A DNA stretch of 64,000 nucleotides, from contig NC_133230.1 of assembly GCF_040436345.1 (NCBI RefSeq), positions 5,849,297 through 5,913,296 on the forward strand. Direction: 5' to 3'. This DNA comes from Pagrus major (lineage: Eukaryota; Chordata; Actinopteri; Spariformes; Sparidae). The notes beneath the pieces are model-generated. The model was not told the DNA's origin. It saw only the letters and a list, made by a program, of their open reading frames with translations, and searched no databases. Shown here piece by piece: positions 23,501 to 40,174 of the stretch (positions are counted from its first letter, which is position 1; each line of letters opens with the position of its first letter). Made by a program: the position numbers and the translations under genes.

Positions 23501-26307
23501 GTTTTTTGCAGAATATCATGATGTCACAGTGAAGTTAACTATCATGTGAATTGTTGAGTAGATGTGTTTTGGGAGGTCACAGCTACCTTGACCTCTGACC
23601 ACCAATATCTAATCAGTTAATCCTTGAGTCCAAGTGAACAAATGTGAAGAAATTCCCTCAAGGTGTTCTTGATTTCACAAGAACGGGATGGAGGGGCAGA
23701 CGGACAACCTGTAAACATAATGCTTACGACTATCACAGGCGCAGAAGCATAAAAACGGTGACTTATATGCTTCTTTTGCAGGAAACCTGACTAAACATAT
23801 GAAGTCGAAGGCACACATGAAGAAATGTCTTGAACTGGGAGTGTCAGTGTCGATGGATGAGGCGGAGATACAGGAACATGGTAAGATGCTGATATATATA
23901 ATATTCTTGAACTTAAAGCAGAATAAATCCAACTAAACTGATGCGTTTGTTTTTATTAAAGTAGATGACACCCAACAAGAGTCCAAGACAGAGGTGGTGG
24001 TCCCGACCAAACACCAGTTCTCGGACGCAGAGGATTCTGACGGCATGGACGAAGACGTTGACGAAATCGACGAAGACGATGAGGAGGACGACGAATACGA
24101 GGGCGACTCCACTCCAAAGTTACGTTCAAGAAGCACGAGTCCTCAGCCGGTTGGGATTACTTCTCTGTCAGTCACAGCCACCGCCGCCATCCACGGCTAT
24201 TCCCTCACCTCTCTGCCCGACACCGATGTCCGCCCGCAGTCCTCTGTCAGGCGGACGGGCTCGGATCACCGTCCCGTCCTTGCAACAGACCAACGAGAGA
24301 AGTCCGTGGATGAAGACTCTTTGACTATGTTGTCTCCAGACCAGGCCAGCTTCCTGTTTGACCCCTATTCTTCTTGTCTGCTCTCTCCTGGCTGGGAGTC
24401 CCCTATCAGGGAGCCCTCCCCGTCACGCTTGCGTTACCCATCCCCAAGGCGAGAACTCTCCCCTCGAGGTCGGTCCTCTCCCAGATGGGATACCTCCCCG
24501 CTGAGGCCCGGCTCGCCCAGCTTCACACCCATTCAGCACCTCTCCCCGGCCTCAATTGAACGACCCATGTCTCCCGGAACGGAGCTGGCTGGGAAGCGGG
24601 AGTCTTCGGTCAGAGGCCGGCAGAGGGTCGTGCTGAGGGCAGTCTCACCACGCAGAGGCTCTCACCAACACAAAGGCAGCGGTGATAAAACCAGACACCA
24701 GGCGAAGATGGAGATGGAGATGGCTCAACAACAAGCAGCCTTTGAAATGGAAATGGTATGTATCATGAAGTGGTCACCAGGTTCAACTGTACCTCTGCCA
24801 AACTGGGATTTAGTAACTGGCAAAGTGAAACAAAGACTTGCTAACAGATTTGTGTGATATTTGGTGGAAAGTTAGACCATTGGCAAAGGAACAAGTGAAT
24901 TGGAGTTTTGGAACAGATTCTGAATTTTAAAGGGTTTTTGAACACATCAAGATAAATTAGTTTGAAACATTTTTACTATTTTCTCATGAACTGCTGACTG
25001 AAAAAAGGTATCTTATTCATCTGTCACCATGTATTTTGATGTGGATCCAGAATAAAACATTCTCAACATTTTTATTTATTACAATAACAAATCTAAAAGA
25101 AACATCTGGTAATACAACAAGGGCGGATTCGGCTTATGTATCTGTATCTGTAACTTTTGCTTTAAACTACATTTCTCATGTGCTTCAGGAAGTTATTTAG
25201 CCTCTTCTTAAAAAATGTTGTATTTCTTTGAGAGTTGAGTCTTTAGTGGGAACAAAGTTGTGAGGTAACTAACTCATTGTTGGTTCTCGGTGTGGGAAAA
25301 CATATCGATAGGACAACATACCGTACCCCTTCCTTATGCAATAGTTATTGATACACTGGCGCCGTCATTTCTTCATAACTCCTTGTGGTGTAAACTTCTG
25401 TGAGGCATAGTTGTATCCTTCCTTTAAACTTTTTAAGTGTTCTGCTTTCTGGCAGGTAACCTTTCACCAGTTTATGGCTATTTTATATTATATTGAAATA
25501 AATGACCCTTTTTTATACATCGTTTCATCAGTTCATGTCAAATTTTGTGAAACTGACACCAGTTTCATGGGGTGAATAAATACATAATTCCTGCACATTG
25601 CTCTTTTAGGGTTATTTCTTCTTTAGTTAGATATTGTGATGCATTGCAATTGATTATTGCAGCGTCGCTGTATCCTGATACTGTTGTTATCGTGGGAAAT
25701 ACTACAAACATATTGTTAAGTGGATTGTGCAGCCGTGCTGTGGAGATATCTGTTCTCCAAGTGCTGGTTAAAGTTTTTTACTAAATAATGCTGTATTCCT
25801 CACATTTCTGCATTTTTGCTAACTGTAATATATTTTCACATGAGAACTTATCCTGGCAGTGTTGAAACTGCTGCTAACGCTGCCAATATGTCGTTTCAGG
25901 ATCAAAGAAGCAGCTTGGCTTCCAGTCTGCCTGGTGCTGCCAGTTCTCATCACCAGAACATCCTCAGCCACCTCCCTCTTCACTCCCAGCAGCAGGCCCA
26001 CAGTTTGCTCCCCGTCGTTCCTGTCGGAGGGCTCCAGATGTTGCACTCCCCGCCTTCCTCCAGCACTGATGTCACCCCCTCCTCGGCGCCAAGCCCCCAG
26101 AGCAGCGAGGGCCAGCGTTGCAGCAGCAGGGAGGGATCTGTCCACGGGCTGGAGACGGGAGGAGAGGACATCAGAGGCCAGAGCCAGCTGTCCGCTCAGG
26201 AGAAAAGCCTCGAACCCGGCGTCAGGGACAGCAGACAGGAGGAGAGCGTCCAGACCTGCTTGAAAGCCATCGCCTCATTGAAGATCACCACGGAGGACCC
26301 TCATTGA
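17517..26307 (+). CDS. hivep2: HIVEP2/Schnurri-2 zinc-finger transcription factor
   Basis: Six coding exons: 17517-21392 (giant), 22584 or 22590 to 22741, 22899-23074, 23782-23880, 23962-24755 and 25900-26307. They give about 1834-1836 residues, some 600 shorter than human HIVEP2 (2446). The protein is a nuclear regulator that binds NF-kB-like enhancer motifs. Visible parts are the first C2H2 pair (about residues 161-213), the basic signal [19 protein letters not shown], the central CCHC finger starting [11 protein letters not shown] (about 1208-1240), the second C2H2 pair (about 1360-1412; [14 protein letters not shown] to KAHMKKC), an acidic run after FSDAEDSD, a serine-proline repeat zone (SPRR, SPRW, SPLRP), LPLHSQQQ and the end [13 protein letters not shown]. 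The second finger pair is interrupted by an intron inside finger two, as in mammals. Many spacer segments of the giant exon and the tail after KITTEDPH are missing relative to human. Confidence 0.96.
21418..21990. mobile_element. Foldback repeat in hivep2 intron
   Basis: The two ends are inverted copies: the left begins GGATCAGTTCACC and holds TGGAGCTTCACAGCAAAACA; the right reads the same in reverse near 21870-21915. A core of about 350 bases lies between. There is no coding capacity. It starts 26 bases after the giant hivep2 exon. A degraded relative lies at 31175-31330 and an end fragment at 56433-56490. Confidence 0.75.
22434..22455 (+). repeat. (CAG)7 microsatellite in hivep2 intron
   Basis: Seven CAG triplets in the intron before the second coding exon. 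It is non-coding here: the coding exon begins about 130-150 bases downstream. Confidence 0.85.
23515..23725 (+). repeat. Widespread teleost dispersed repeat
   Basis: The string of phrases GGTCACAGCTACCTTGACC, TCTGACCACCAATATCTAAT, CTTGAGTCCAAGTG and GAAATTCCCTCAAGGTGTTC, ending with ACATAATGC, is that of a repeat seen across fish genomes. It sits in the hivep2 intron just before the exon at 23782. Confidence 0.6.
24756..25899 (+). other. hivep2 last intron
   Basis: AT-rich intron of 1.1 kb between GTATGT and TTTCAG borders. No repeat or extra exon was recognised. The segment that codes for the rest of the serine-proline region in mammals has no visible counterpart here. Confidence 0.55.
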
Positions 26308-28860
26308 AACCCCCTTTTTCTGTCTCCTTGATTTTGCTCCAGGAACAGATGCCCTCTGCTCCAACCTTGTGGTCCTCAGCCCTTTAGGCACATAACCTCA
26401 TCTTTATCCCATTAGAGGCAATATAATAACACTTCCTCTGGTCTTGCACATGGCTTCAGACAGCTCCTTTTAAGTCTGAGTGGAGATCAAACCTTCACAG
26501 TGAAGAAGAAGCCCACCCTGTCTGATGTGCTCGTCTCTCCGGAGACTCTTTGAAATGATTGGATGAGCAGCGGGATGTCTTGCAAGGTGGAGAATCATTA
26601 TTGGGTGCAGGTGCAATATGGAAAGATATTATGCTAATATGCCTTTGTCTGACATAGTAGTTTGCGTACAATTGCACATAAATTATATTTATGGATTCTG
26701 TACAAATGTCCTTAACATATACTCCTTCTTAGATGCATACAAACAGTGTATTTTACTGTATGTGTAATTTGAAAAATAGACTGTTGTTTAATGTAATCAT
26801 ATCAAGGTGTGATGCAGTAGTGCAGTAAATAAAGACTATTTATAAGGGGAAAAGTATGTGTATTATGAAACAGTCTGACCAAATTTTAAGTAGACGCTTC
26901 TTGTGCAGTTTGGTGCTTCTAATCAAGCGGCAAGGGTCTGTGCCTTTATTTTGCTTTTCATCATTTTTGTTATCAGAAGGTTATTGTTGAATAAGGAAAA
27001 AATGTCAAGGTACTCTCGAGTGAGGCGCGTGATAGTGAGTTCGCTCAAAGGAGAAAAAAAAAGAAGCTTTTTCTTTCTTTGTTCCGTCAGTTCTGCTCTG
27101 GCGGACGGATGCAGCTTGATTTTATGTGAAACAATCTTAAAGAAATGTTTCTTATGTTGCATTTTTCTTAATGTTGTGGTTTTTATCTTGGTAAAAATGC
27201 ATGGGATTTGCTATTGCACAAAAATAGAGGAAGTTAATATGTAATTATGAATACTGTAAGATGTATTTATATATTAGAACGTGAGCACTTATTGATACTG
27301 GTAAATATTTGACTACTATTTATATGGTATATCTGTACTTATGCAGCAGTGATGCAGTTATGCAGTGAGCCACGCTGGCATTGCTTTTGATCTCATGTAT
27401 TTGCTTTGATTAAACAGCTTTTTATTTTTTTTTTCTCTCTTATACAGATGACCATAAGCATTTTATGAGTTTTTACGATGCACTTTCATCCTTTTCATCT
27501 TTTGATGTTGAACTGACTCGGTCAGTGGAGACGGGGGAGTAAAACGTGTTATGTTCTCTTGTGGTTTTTGAAACATTCCAGTCGTTTTTTCACGTGTTCT
27601 CATTTTCGTGAAACATGTTGCACACAAATTTCAAGGGGCTATGATGATCAGTCAATAGTGTGTTTTCTTGCATTTAAACTGGATAAATCAATATCACTTA
27701 CTGTAAGTTATCCTAAAGTAATGATGTTAACAGCGTGAGTTGGTTGACTATTACTGTGCTTCAGCTCAAAGTGTAAGTAATCATTCAACCGATGCATTAC
27801 TTCTTCTTCTCTGTATATATACGTGTATTTTTATGATTTAAACTATTTTTGCAGTGTTTGAATTCTGAAAACTTTTTATGCAGATTGTTTATGTCTCTTT
27901 AAGAGGTAAAATGTCTGCAGTTTGACGTAACAGAGGTTTAATGAGGGCGGAAAATAGCACGGTGTTCATCGCCGACGCCGTGTCTCATCTTTTAAAAAGA
28001 AAGAAAACAAGTGTATTCACATCTTCAGGTGGTTCTGTTACCAGTTTGAGAATGGATTTCAAAGTCAGAAAAAAAAAACACTTTGTTCACTCATGTTTAC
28101 ATAAAGAAATTTTAAAGGTGCACTGCTTTAATTTTTGTGTTTTTCCCTTTTCTGGAGATGTATGTAGCTTTGATTTATGTAATTTTATTTGTCGTGGTTA
28201 ACGGTGCAGAATGCTCATAAAATGTGAAGGGAAAAGTGAAGCCTTCGATTTTGCTTTTGCATACAGTATGTATTCAGATTGTGTTTTGTTTCTATTGTGT
28301 ATTCATATTTACTGAACTGCATTGTGCCTCTCATGTCTATGAAATTCCCTGTAAAACACACAGAGGACGAATCATTTTACCTCTCAGCTAAGATCTTTTT
28401 TTTTGTTTTTGAGGGGAGAAACCTCAGTAGCCAATCCGTTTGTTTAGCTATTTGCATCAGATCTGGTTAGTCAGGACGGAGTGCCTCTTTTATGCTATTG
28501 GGGACTTTATTGTTTTGGTGCTCTACTTTTTCAGATTAAATTCAAAAAATTGTTTTAAAAGAATATACTTCTAACCCAAGGATGTGTGTCGCAGACTTAT
28601 TTCATGTTTTCTGAACTTGATTATTCAAAATGGCGTCCGTGCCTTTTTTTTCCACCTGCGTAATTCACGGCTGTTTAAATTAGAGCGCACGAGGGAAGGT
28701 TTTCAGATGAGATCATTCACATTTTATCTGGAGGGGGAGTGTGTGGAGAAAAAAAAACTCCTCCAGAGTGAAAAATTGGAGAGACTCCTACCAGTGACAT
28801 CCTCTGGTGAAAAATTATTACTGCAGTCATAACATGGAACAAGAAAAATAAATGAATGCT
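26308..28860 (+). other. Probable long 3' UTR of hivep2
   Basis: About 2.5 kb of T-rich, repeat-free sequence follows the stop codon. AATAAA occurs at 26828-26833 and again at 28847-28852. Mammalian HIVEP2 has a 3' UTR of similar size. Small open frames here (for example near 26903 and 28584) resemble no family and show no codon bias. Confidence 0.55.
26828..28852 (+). terminator. Candidate proximal and distal poly(A) signals of hivep2
   Basis: AATAAA at 26828-26833 would give a short 3' UTR of about 0.5 kb; AATAAA at 28847-28852 would give one of about 2.5 kb. Both are plausible, and alternative use would change the regulatory content of the message. Confidence 0.45.
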
Positions 28861-31608
28861 TCCAAAAATAGTTCTCACCTTGTGGATAATGTATTCAACC
28901 CGTCTCTAGGTTGCATCAAATTCAGCAAAACTCCACTGCACATAACAGCGCAGCCACTGCTCTGCACTGTGAGTAAATACTGCATGTGTTAAGCATATAT
29001 TAAGCCGGGAAATGACTGTGATCTTAGAGCATATTATCTTCTCTGGGTCGGGGAGGAGGTCTGTTCTAATTCTGGCCAATCAGAAAGACAGTTCATTTTT
29101 TTCCCTCTCCTGCTCGGCGACTCGGCCTGTCAGGCCCATTTGTTAGAATAATTATATGGCTGTTAACAGCATCTCAGCTTAAAATAAAATTAGTGCTGCA
29201 TTGGTGTAAAGCAGCAGAGGTATCACATAAAATGGCCGCTGAAGATCTGAACAGGAAAAACCTTTTAAATGATGAAGCGTACTCACACACCTTAGATTAC
29301 AATCAGAGGGGGTTGTTTTTGTGAACGGACAGAGTCACACAGTCCCTCTTGTCCTCCCTCTCTCTGCTCAGAGTGAGCTGTGCTCCTCTGGTTTATTTTG
29401 AGGTGGTCTTATCACAGCTGTTGTATCTGTGGTGGCAGCCTGTCCAAGCCCCTCGACACTCTTCCTTTTCCCACTCTGGCCCTTGGTCCTGGTAAGACCC
29501 CGTTTGCTCGTTACCCTGCTTCTTCAGGGACATTTACACCTAAATAGCGTAAAGATACTCTTAGATTCTGTGTTTGAGAGGCTTTCCACACCTTCTTATT
29601 CTTTAAACTGTTTGTTTGAACTTGAATGCTTTTGTTGAGGCTTGCCTGTGTCACTTGTTAACAGAAACGGGAAGAGATTCATTTTGTTTTGGACAACTCT
29701 TCTTTTTTTAATTTATTTCTCTGATTGTGCACAACCACTGTTGTGTGTGAAGAAATCAATAACGCCTTTTCCTACAGTCGTTTGTTTTTTAAAGTTGAAT
29801 TTCCGTTCCGCCTAACTGCCTCCTTTAAAAACTATTGAATATAGATGGGGGTTGCTTATGTAACACAGATATTTATAATAGTTGGGAATGCGGCGTTTGT
29901 ACGCACAACCACTGACATTGACATCAATAAGAATGGATTAGAAATAAATAAATATCTTGCCCATATTAAGAAGTTCCTAAAATAGCCTGTGGGGTCTGGA
30001 ACAGGTGCCACGCGCTCCGCTTGTGAAAGCTCAGGCAGTGTGAAGGCTGCACTAATTTTATGCACGTAAACAGGCTCTGGCTGTGAGCCTCCAGAACAGG
30101 CACTCAGGCAGCATGGCACTTCATTTCAGTCACTGTGGTACACTAATATGCTTTGTTACCACTCTAATTAACTGGGGTTGAATCATGTTAAATCAAAAAA
30201 GGGTCATATTTTACTGAGTGTTTCTTAAGATTACAGCAAGACCAAGAAAATACTGTATGTCTGTGTGTAATGTATCTCACTGAGCTCCATGTGTATAGAA
30301 TAGACAGCTGTTTTTAAGTGCCTTGCTTATTTGCTTACTTAATTAATCGTTTGGTGTGAAAAATATCAGAAAACAGTGAGAAATACCTGTTATAAAATCC
30401 AACGTGACATCTTTAAATGCCCTATGTATTAGTTCTTAGCCTGAATATATTTAGTTTACTGTCATGTATCATGAAGACAAGCATTTAACCAGCAAATATT
30501 TCGCCTGAAAAATGACTAAAATCATGAATTGACTGGTTAAAAGACAGAAAAATGGCAAACACTATTCTCCATCTAGTGTACCTTGCAGCCACGTTAAACT
30601 AAATTCAAACTGCAATGGCACGATAGTGAGCGGAGGAAAAATGAAAGGTTCACAACACAACAAACACAGCTCGCTAACAGATTTGCAGAGCAGCAGGAGG
30701 ATATTTCAAACACCCTGTGGTTGATGACTGAGTGCTAATGTTAGCAACAAACAGTGCAAAACAGTAACCTGAATAAAGTCTACTGCACTTTAACGGTGGT
30801 ACTTAGAGAGCCTAATATTTTCTGAGGTGGCACACGGTGTAAAAAGTCTCAGAAACACTGGATTAATCGACTACTGCTGCAGCTCTGTTCTGTAAATCTG
30901 TAATCAGTCTAACTCTATAGGTCTTCCTAATGTTCACAGCCGTAAAAGTACAAGTACAAATAATAAAATTAATAATGGCTGCATTCCACTTAGCTGTTTC
31001 AGTTTCAAGGTTGTGGTATTGTGCACACTGGGAGACCTGAGTGGAACACAGCCATTGTTAATGTTATGAGTCACACCTGTCCTTCTCCTAAAAATATCTG
31101 CTGTGAAAAGGCCTGTTGAGAAGCTCTTTCATATAACCAGAACTTTTGAATCTATTTTTAAGCAGAAAAATGTTTATTTCACAGCCAAACAGCGTTGGAG
31201 CAACCGGAAAATAAAACAAAAAACAAAAAACACAACACGGCTCAGGTCTAATCCGAGTCTCGAGAAGCCCTGAGATCCCAAATTGAATTGATTTAGGAGA
31301 ATGCTCCGACGCTGACGAGACACATTTGTAAACACTTTGAAGTTGACATTGATTTGATAAATACAGGTTTTTGTAGTGTAATCATATTAAAAAATCAAAC
31401 TGAAAATCAAACTGAAAATCAGTCAAAATGATTCACGGTGGAGGGAAGTGACTGTTAAAACAGAGTGAACATGAGGTCAACGGGTCAGAGTTGATCACGA
31501 GAGACTAATCCTTTGGACAACAATGCCAGCAGGAGATGAATATCACATGTATTCCTCCGCTTCGTCACAGAAAACCAGCTGTTTCCCTCTCAGTACTAGC
31601 CCAGAATA
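28861..31608. other. Intergenic region between hivep2 and txlnb
   Basis: No coding exon was found. A degraded copy of the 21418-21990 foldback family lies at 31175-31330, in reverse orientation. The remainder is AT-rich and without clear repeats. The txlnb promoter should be near 31400-31600, but no TATA box or CpG island is visible. Confidence 0.5.
31175..31330 (-). mobile_element. Degraded copy of the hivep2-intron foldback family
   Basis: The stretch AATCCGAGTCTCGAGAAGCC followed by CTGAGATCCCAAATTGA is the reverse counterpart of the core near 21790-21825 (GGGATCTCGGGGCTTCTGG). The neighbouring CACAGCCAAACAGCGTTGGA recalls the arm phrase CACAGCAAAACAGCGTTGCA. About 20% or more of positions differ. 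Confidence 0.55.
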
Positions 31609-36040
<4,432 letters not shown>

Positions 36041-36090
36041 TGCAGCCACTACTGTGGAAAATTGTACCTGGTTCATGTGAGATTCATAGC

Positions 36091-36096
36091 AATAAA
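36091..36096 (+). terminator. Poly(A) signal of txlnb
   Basis: AATAAA stands 50 bases after the txlnb stop codon, giving a very short 3' UTR. Confidence 0.65.
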
Positions 36097-36119
36097 AAGA
36101 AAAATGCTGGCTTTATCTT

Positions 36120-37094
36120 CAGTGTCTGACCCTGATGTGTCGATATGTAAGAGATCAGCAGATCAGAGAGATGCAAGGGCTTTGAAGATCAGTTGGACAT
36201 CTTCCTTTTCCTCATCTATCCACTAGTTTCCTGGGGAGGTTACCTGGGAAACCATTATGAGGGATACTTGAGGTATCTAAGTATCCTGATAACTGATGCA
36301 CTGGCGGCACTTTCAGGGCTTTAGAAGTGTTAGCTGAGTGGGCTGAGCATAATAACAGTGTCAGACGTATTATTTCAGTAAAGAAGATCTAAATGAGTGA
36401 AAGATACACCACACACGTCGCTCTAAGAAAGAGGATTAGTGCCCTGTTCCCATGAAAAACACGTAGATTGTGCAGGAGGTTGTGCTCATACGGTATCTTG
36501 GGTGGCTGAGGAATAGGGTTGATAGCACTGCAAGCTGTTTTGTTGAATGTTTACTGAAACAATGAAGCATTTTGAAATTTGTGAATCTGTCCGGCTCCTT
36601 CTCCATAGAAACAGGCACCTGAGGCTCGTGGATAATTGCTGTATTTAGAGCGATCACCGATTAGACAAACTGATGGATAAAACAAAAAGAATCCTGTGTT
36701 GCTGGATTAAATAACACTGAAAATATGATCTAAACAGTCTAAATGTAATACTGATCCTCTTTGATCTACATAAGCATAATAGACCATCAGCGAGAAGAAG
36801 CCACCAGGGCTGAAGTATTAAAATAAAAACATTTTCTATGCTGAGGATGAATTGAGGAGTCTCAATCTGAGATAACGCAACTCAAAGCTCATTTCCTCAG
36901 ACCTGACAAATTATACAACCACTTTAACAAACCAAGTAGCACTCCTAATGACTAGTGAACTGATCTTCATGTGTAAAATCAGCGGAGTGCCCCTTTAAAC
37001 TGAGCTTCAGCTGCTAATCTTTTATTCCCCATTCGCCCAGAGTGGACTTGGCGAGAAAGCAGAGTTTGTTTCACCCCGGTGTGCTGATAAGAAG
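36120..37094. other. Intergenic region between txlnb and the SelL-like gene
   Basis: About 1 kb without coding exons or recognised repeats. The promoter of the next gene should be in the last few hundred bases; no distinct box is visible. Confidence 0.45.
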
Positions 37095-37139
37095 TTGCAT
37101 AACTCATGTAACTATCACACGTCCGCATTCAAACATAAA

Positions 37140-39898
37140 ATGGCTGCTGGAGCCGACCCGGCTGCAGCCTCTTGTGTGAAAGCTCTCACGGCTTTTGTCG
37201 AAAAGGGAAAAGCTTTACTGGAACGAGCCGAGACGGAGAGCCGGGAAGGTAGGCAGCACTTTGTGCAGCATGTAAAAATAGACACCGTGACCCACAGCTG
37301 GTAGGCGATTTATGGACATAGCATGGGTCGGGTAAGCAGGAGGCCTGTCAATCATTGGACATAAAGACTGAACTCAGACAGACTGTTACACACTAACTTC
37401 ATTTACTTTTGCTTATTCAGGCTGTCTCCAGGACTTCATCAGGCAGAAAATCCGCGTCGTGCAGAAACAGTCACTGCTGGGTCTGATTGAAGCTGGTGCA
37501 GATCTGTACAGAAGGTTACGAGCACTAACCACATTATATAAACAATATAATAATGAGTAAATACAGCTTTAAAGCACTACAGATTCAGCTTTCCACTGTT
37601 TGACACGTAGATACGAGTCGTTTACTTTGATTTTTTCTGATTTCAGTCTGTCTGTTAAGAAGAAAACTGATGCAGAGCACCTGTGGAGAATAAACAATCA
37701 GTAAGAGCTTATTTTTTTCACACCTGACCTGACATTTTGGCACCTGACATCCAGACGTTCCAGCTTCTCAATTGTAATCATTTGCTAAGAAGGTTATGTT
37801 TTTTTTGTGAGCAGGATGACACAAAGATTACTGAACTGATTTCCAGGAAACGTGGATGGAGGATGGGTCTCGGCTCAGAATAGACACCATTAACCTTTGG
37901 TGTAGCTCTAGAAAAAAGGGCCCATCCAGGAACTTTTTGATAATTTCTCAGGAAATAAAGAAAACAGGCGTATTTTAAGTGGCTGGTATCTATGAGTGAT
38001 TACATTTTGATGCAGATGCTACATCTGTTGAACTATCAGCTTTGATACTGGATTAGGCATGATTGAATTAAAGGGGCTGTCGGGCCTTGGCGGAGGTGTA
38101 TGCTCTACTGAGTGCCACTATAGTTTTGATTTGGTTTTGGACTATTTAGAGACGTCAACTTGAGTTTTAGGACATTTCTCATGATTAGACAATTAATCGA
38201 ATAATTGAAAAAAACAATAAGTAGATTAATCAATAATGAAATGAATTGTTAGTTGCAGCCCTTGTAGGAGCGAATAAATAATATTTAAAGTCACGGCATG
38301 AGGTTTCGTTCAGGGCTGCAAGTGCAATATCTGAATCGTGTGACAGAACAGCATTATAGTGCTGCAGAAACTTGTTCTCTGATGTAAGAAAACAAAACAT
38401 TGTGATGCAAAAATGATCATTTCCATGAACTGAAACATTAGTAAAAACTTCGCTGTGTGACTTCTCCAGCTGTGCTGCCTTACGGGCCGTGCTGAAGGAC
38501 TTCGAACAACTAGAAGTGAGTCAAAGATATTTTCACAAACATTCTTGTGTGAGCATCTTGTTTTTTACTGACTGTGTTCGATGTAACGCAGGTGCAGTGG
38601 GATTCCTTTCTGCAGCGTTTGGATGATGAGTTACAACTGAGTGCTAAAATCCTGGATACAGACGATCAGTCAAAATGCGTCTCACCAGATACATCTCTCA
38701 TCAATGCCAGAACAGGAGAGTAGGTGTGATTTATTTCTGTGTGAGCAGCTGTACTTGATAAGAAATTCAGCTAGAAACAAATTGTGCTCTTTATTTCATT
38801 TTCTGGTTAAACCTTTCTGGTGTACTGCCTTGTCCTTCACGCCATAAGCTTGCTGTTTCTGTGTGTTTTGCAGAGAAGTGAGATTAGAGAAATATCTTGG
38901 GGAAGGTAAAAAGATCCTGTTGGTGTTAATCCGCCAGTTCTCCTGTCTGCTCTGCCGTCTCCATCTTAAAGATCTGGAGAAGAATCAGGTAAAGACACAG
39001 AGTGAAAGCTGAAGCGGTCACGCTCGTCGTAGCGAGGAGGCAAATTAATTAATCTGACCATGTTATTAGTGCAGTGTTATTCACAGAGACCACAATCTCA
39101 ATAATCAACTTTAAACTAAAATATTTGGCACAGCTACCTTTGGATGCAATAATTTGCCTTTTAAATCCTGCATGTTCTCACCCACACATGGCTATAATTA
39201 TCCTCATTATCGTCCTCTGTACCTGACATTATTTTTCAGAGGTCCCTGGACGCACATTCAATTGAAGCGGTGGTCGTTTCATTTGGCTGTCAGGAGGGAG
39301 CTTCACACTGGCTGCAGGAGACTGGTTGTCAATATGACATGCTCCTGGACCATGAGAGGAAGGTCAGAGGTCAACTTTACACAACAATAATATAGAAAAC
39401 ACACTTCATATCCTTTCCGATGGTAAGTTAGCTGCTAACTCTGCCGGGGTGTTGCAGATGTACGCAGCATTCGGCCTGGGAGCGTCTCTAAAGAAAGTGT
39501 TAAACTTCAGTAACATGCTGCTGTACGCCGAATACGTGGCGGACAACATGGAGTTTCCACGAGAGCTTCCATCGATTCAAGACGACATGTTTCAGGTAGA
39601 ACGATGCTCGAAGCTCCACGTACGAAAATGAATGAAATTATTCACCATAGAATAAATAATTGACTTTTTTAATTCACCAACTGGATTTTTATTTGTTAAA
39701 TATTTTCTCCCCCGATCACTTTAGTACACAGAATTTATTAGGATTAATTTGTAATTGAATTTTTTTCCTTTTCTATTTCTTTAGCTGGGAGGCGACTTTG
39801 TTTTGGGCGAACATGGGAGGGTGCTGTTCTCTCACTGCTGTCAGAGCCCCATAGACAGACCCTCAGTGGAGGTCATCTTATCTGCACTGGGAAGATGA
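37140..39898 (+). CDS. Selenoprotein-L-like peroxiredoxin-type protein with CxxC
   Basis: Nine exons (37140-37248, 37421-37514, 37647-37700, 38470-38515, 38592-38719, 38874-38988, 39240-39362, 39458-39595, 39785-39898) join in frame to 306 residues. An all-helical N-terminal half precedes a thioredoxin-fold half of the AhpC/TSA-like Prx-like2 type. The redox motif is CLLC at residues 168 and 171 (codons TGT 38944-38946 and TGC 38953-38955), in KKILLVLIRQFSCLLC followed by RLHLKDLEK. The later pieces VVVSFGCQEGASHWLQETG, MYAAFGLGAS, GGDFVLGEHGRVLFSHCCQ and a final SALGR fit the fold. The closest family I recall is selenoprotein L of aquatic animals, known for a Sec-x-x-Sec motif; here both positions are cysteine, so no UGA recoding is needed. 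The family assignment is from memory; a Prx-like2 paralogue is the alternative. The ATG at 37140 is preferred; an in-frame ATG at 37095 would add 15 residues. Confidence 0.75.
37790..38118 (+). repeat. Widespread dispersed repeat in SelL-like intron 3
   Basis: The run from ATGACACAAAGATTACTGAA to TCGGGCCTTGGCGGAGGTGT and CTCTACTGAGTGCC carries the landmarks of a very common vertebrate/fish repeat ending in GGCCTTGGCGGAGGT. It makes up much of the 769-base intron. Confidence 0.65.
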
Positions 39899-40115
39899 AA
39901 CTCTGTTAATTAACAGAGACCAGAAACAGGCGACGTCAGCAAATTAATGTCCTGTTCCAGTTTGTTTTTGTCCAGTTTTGGAATAAGAACGTCTGCTAAG
40001 CTTTAAGCAACAAATGAAAAGGTTTCAACTTGTTGATAACAAATGTGAATTAAATGTTACTGCACAATTATCTTACTTTTATAACAAAATTCATTGAGCT
40101 CTGTAATGAAAATTG

Positions 40116-40174
40116 AATAAAAGACACTAATGCCTTCAGAGATACTGTATAATATGTAACATTTCCGCAATAAA
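40116..40174 (+). terminator. Poly(A) signals of the SelL-like gene
   Basis: AATAAA at 40116-40121 and 40169-40174, 218 and 271 bases after the stop codon. Confidence 0.6.

Noticed and set aside
26903-28832. Several small frames after hivep2
   Set aside because: They lie in the probable 3' UTR, lack codon bias and match nothing.
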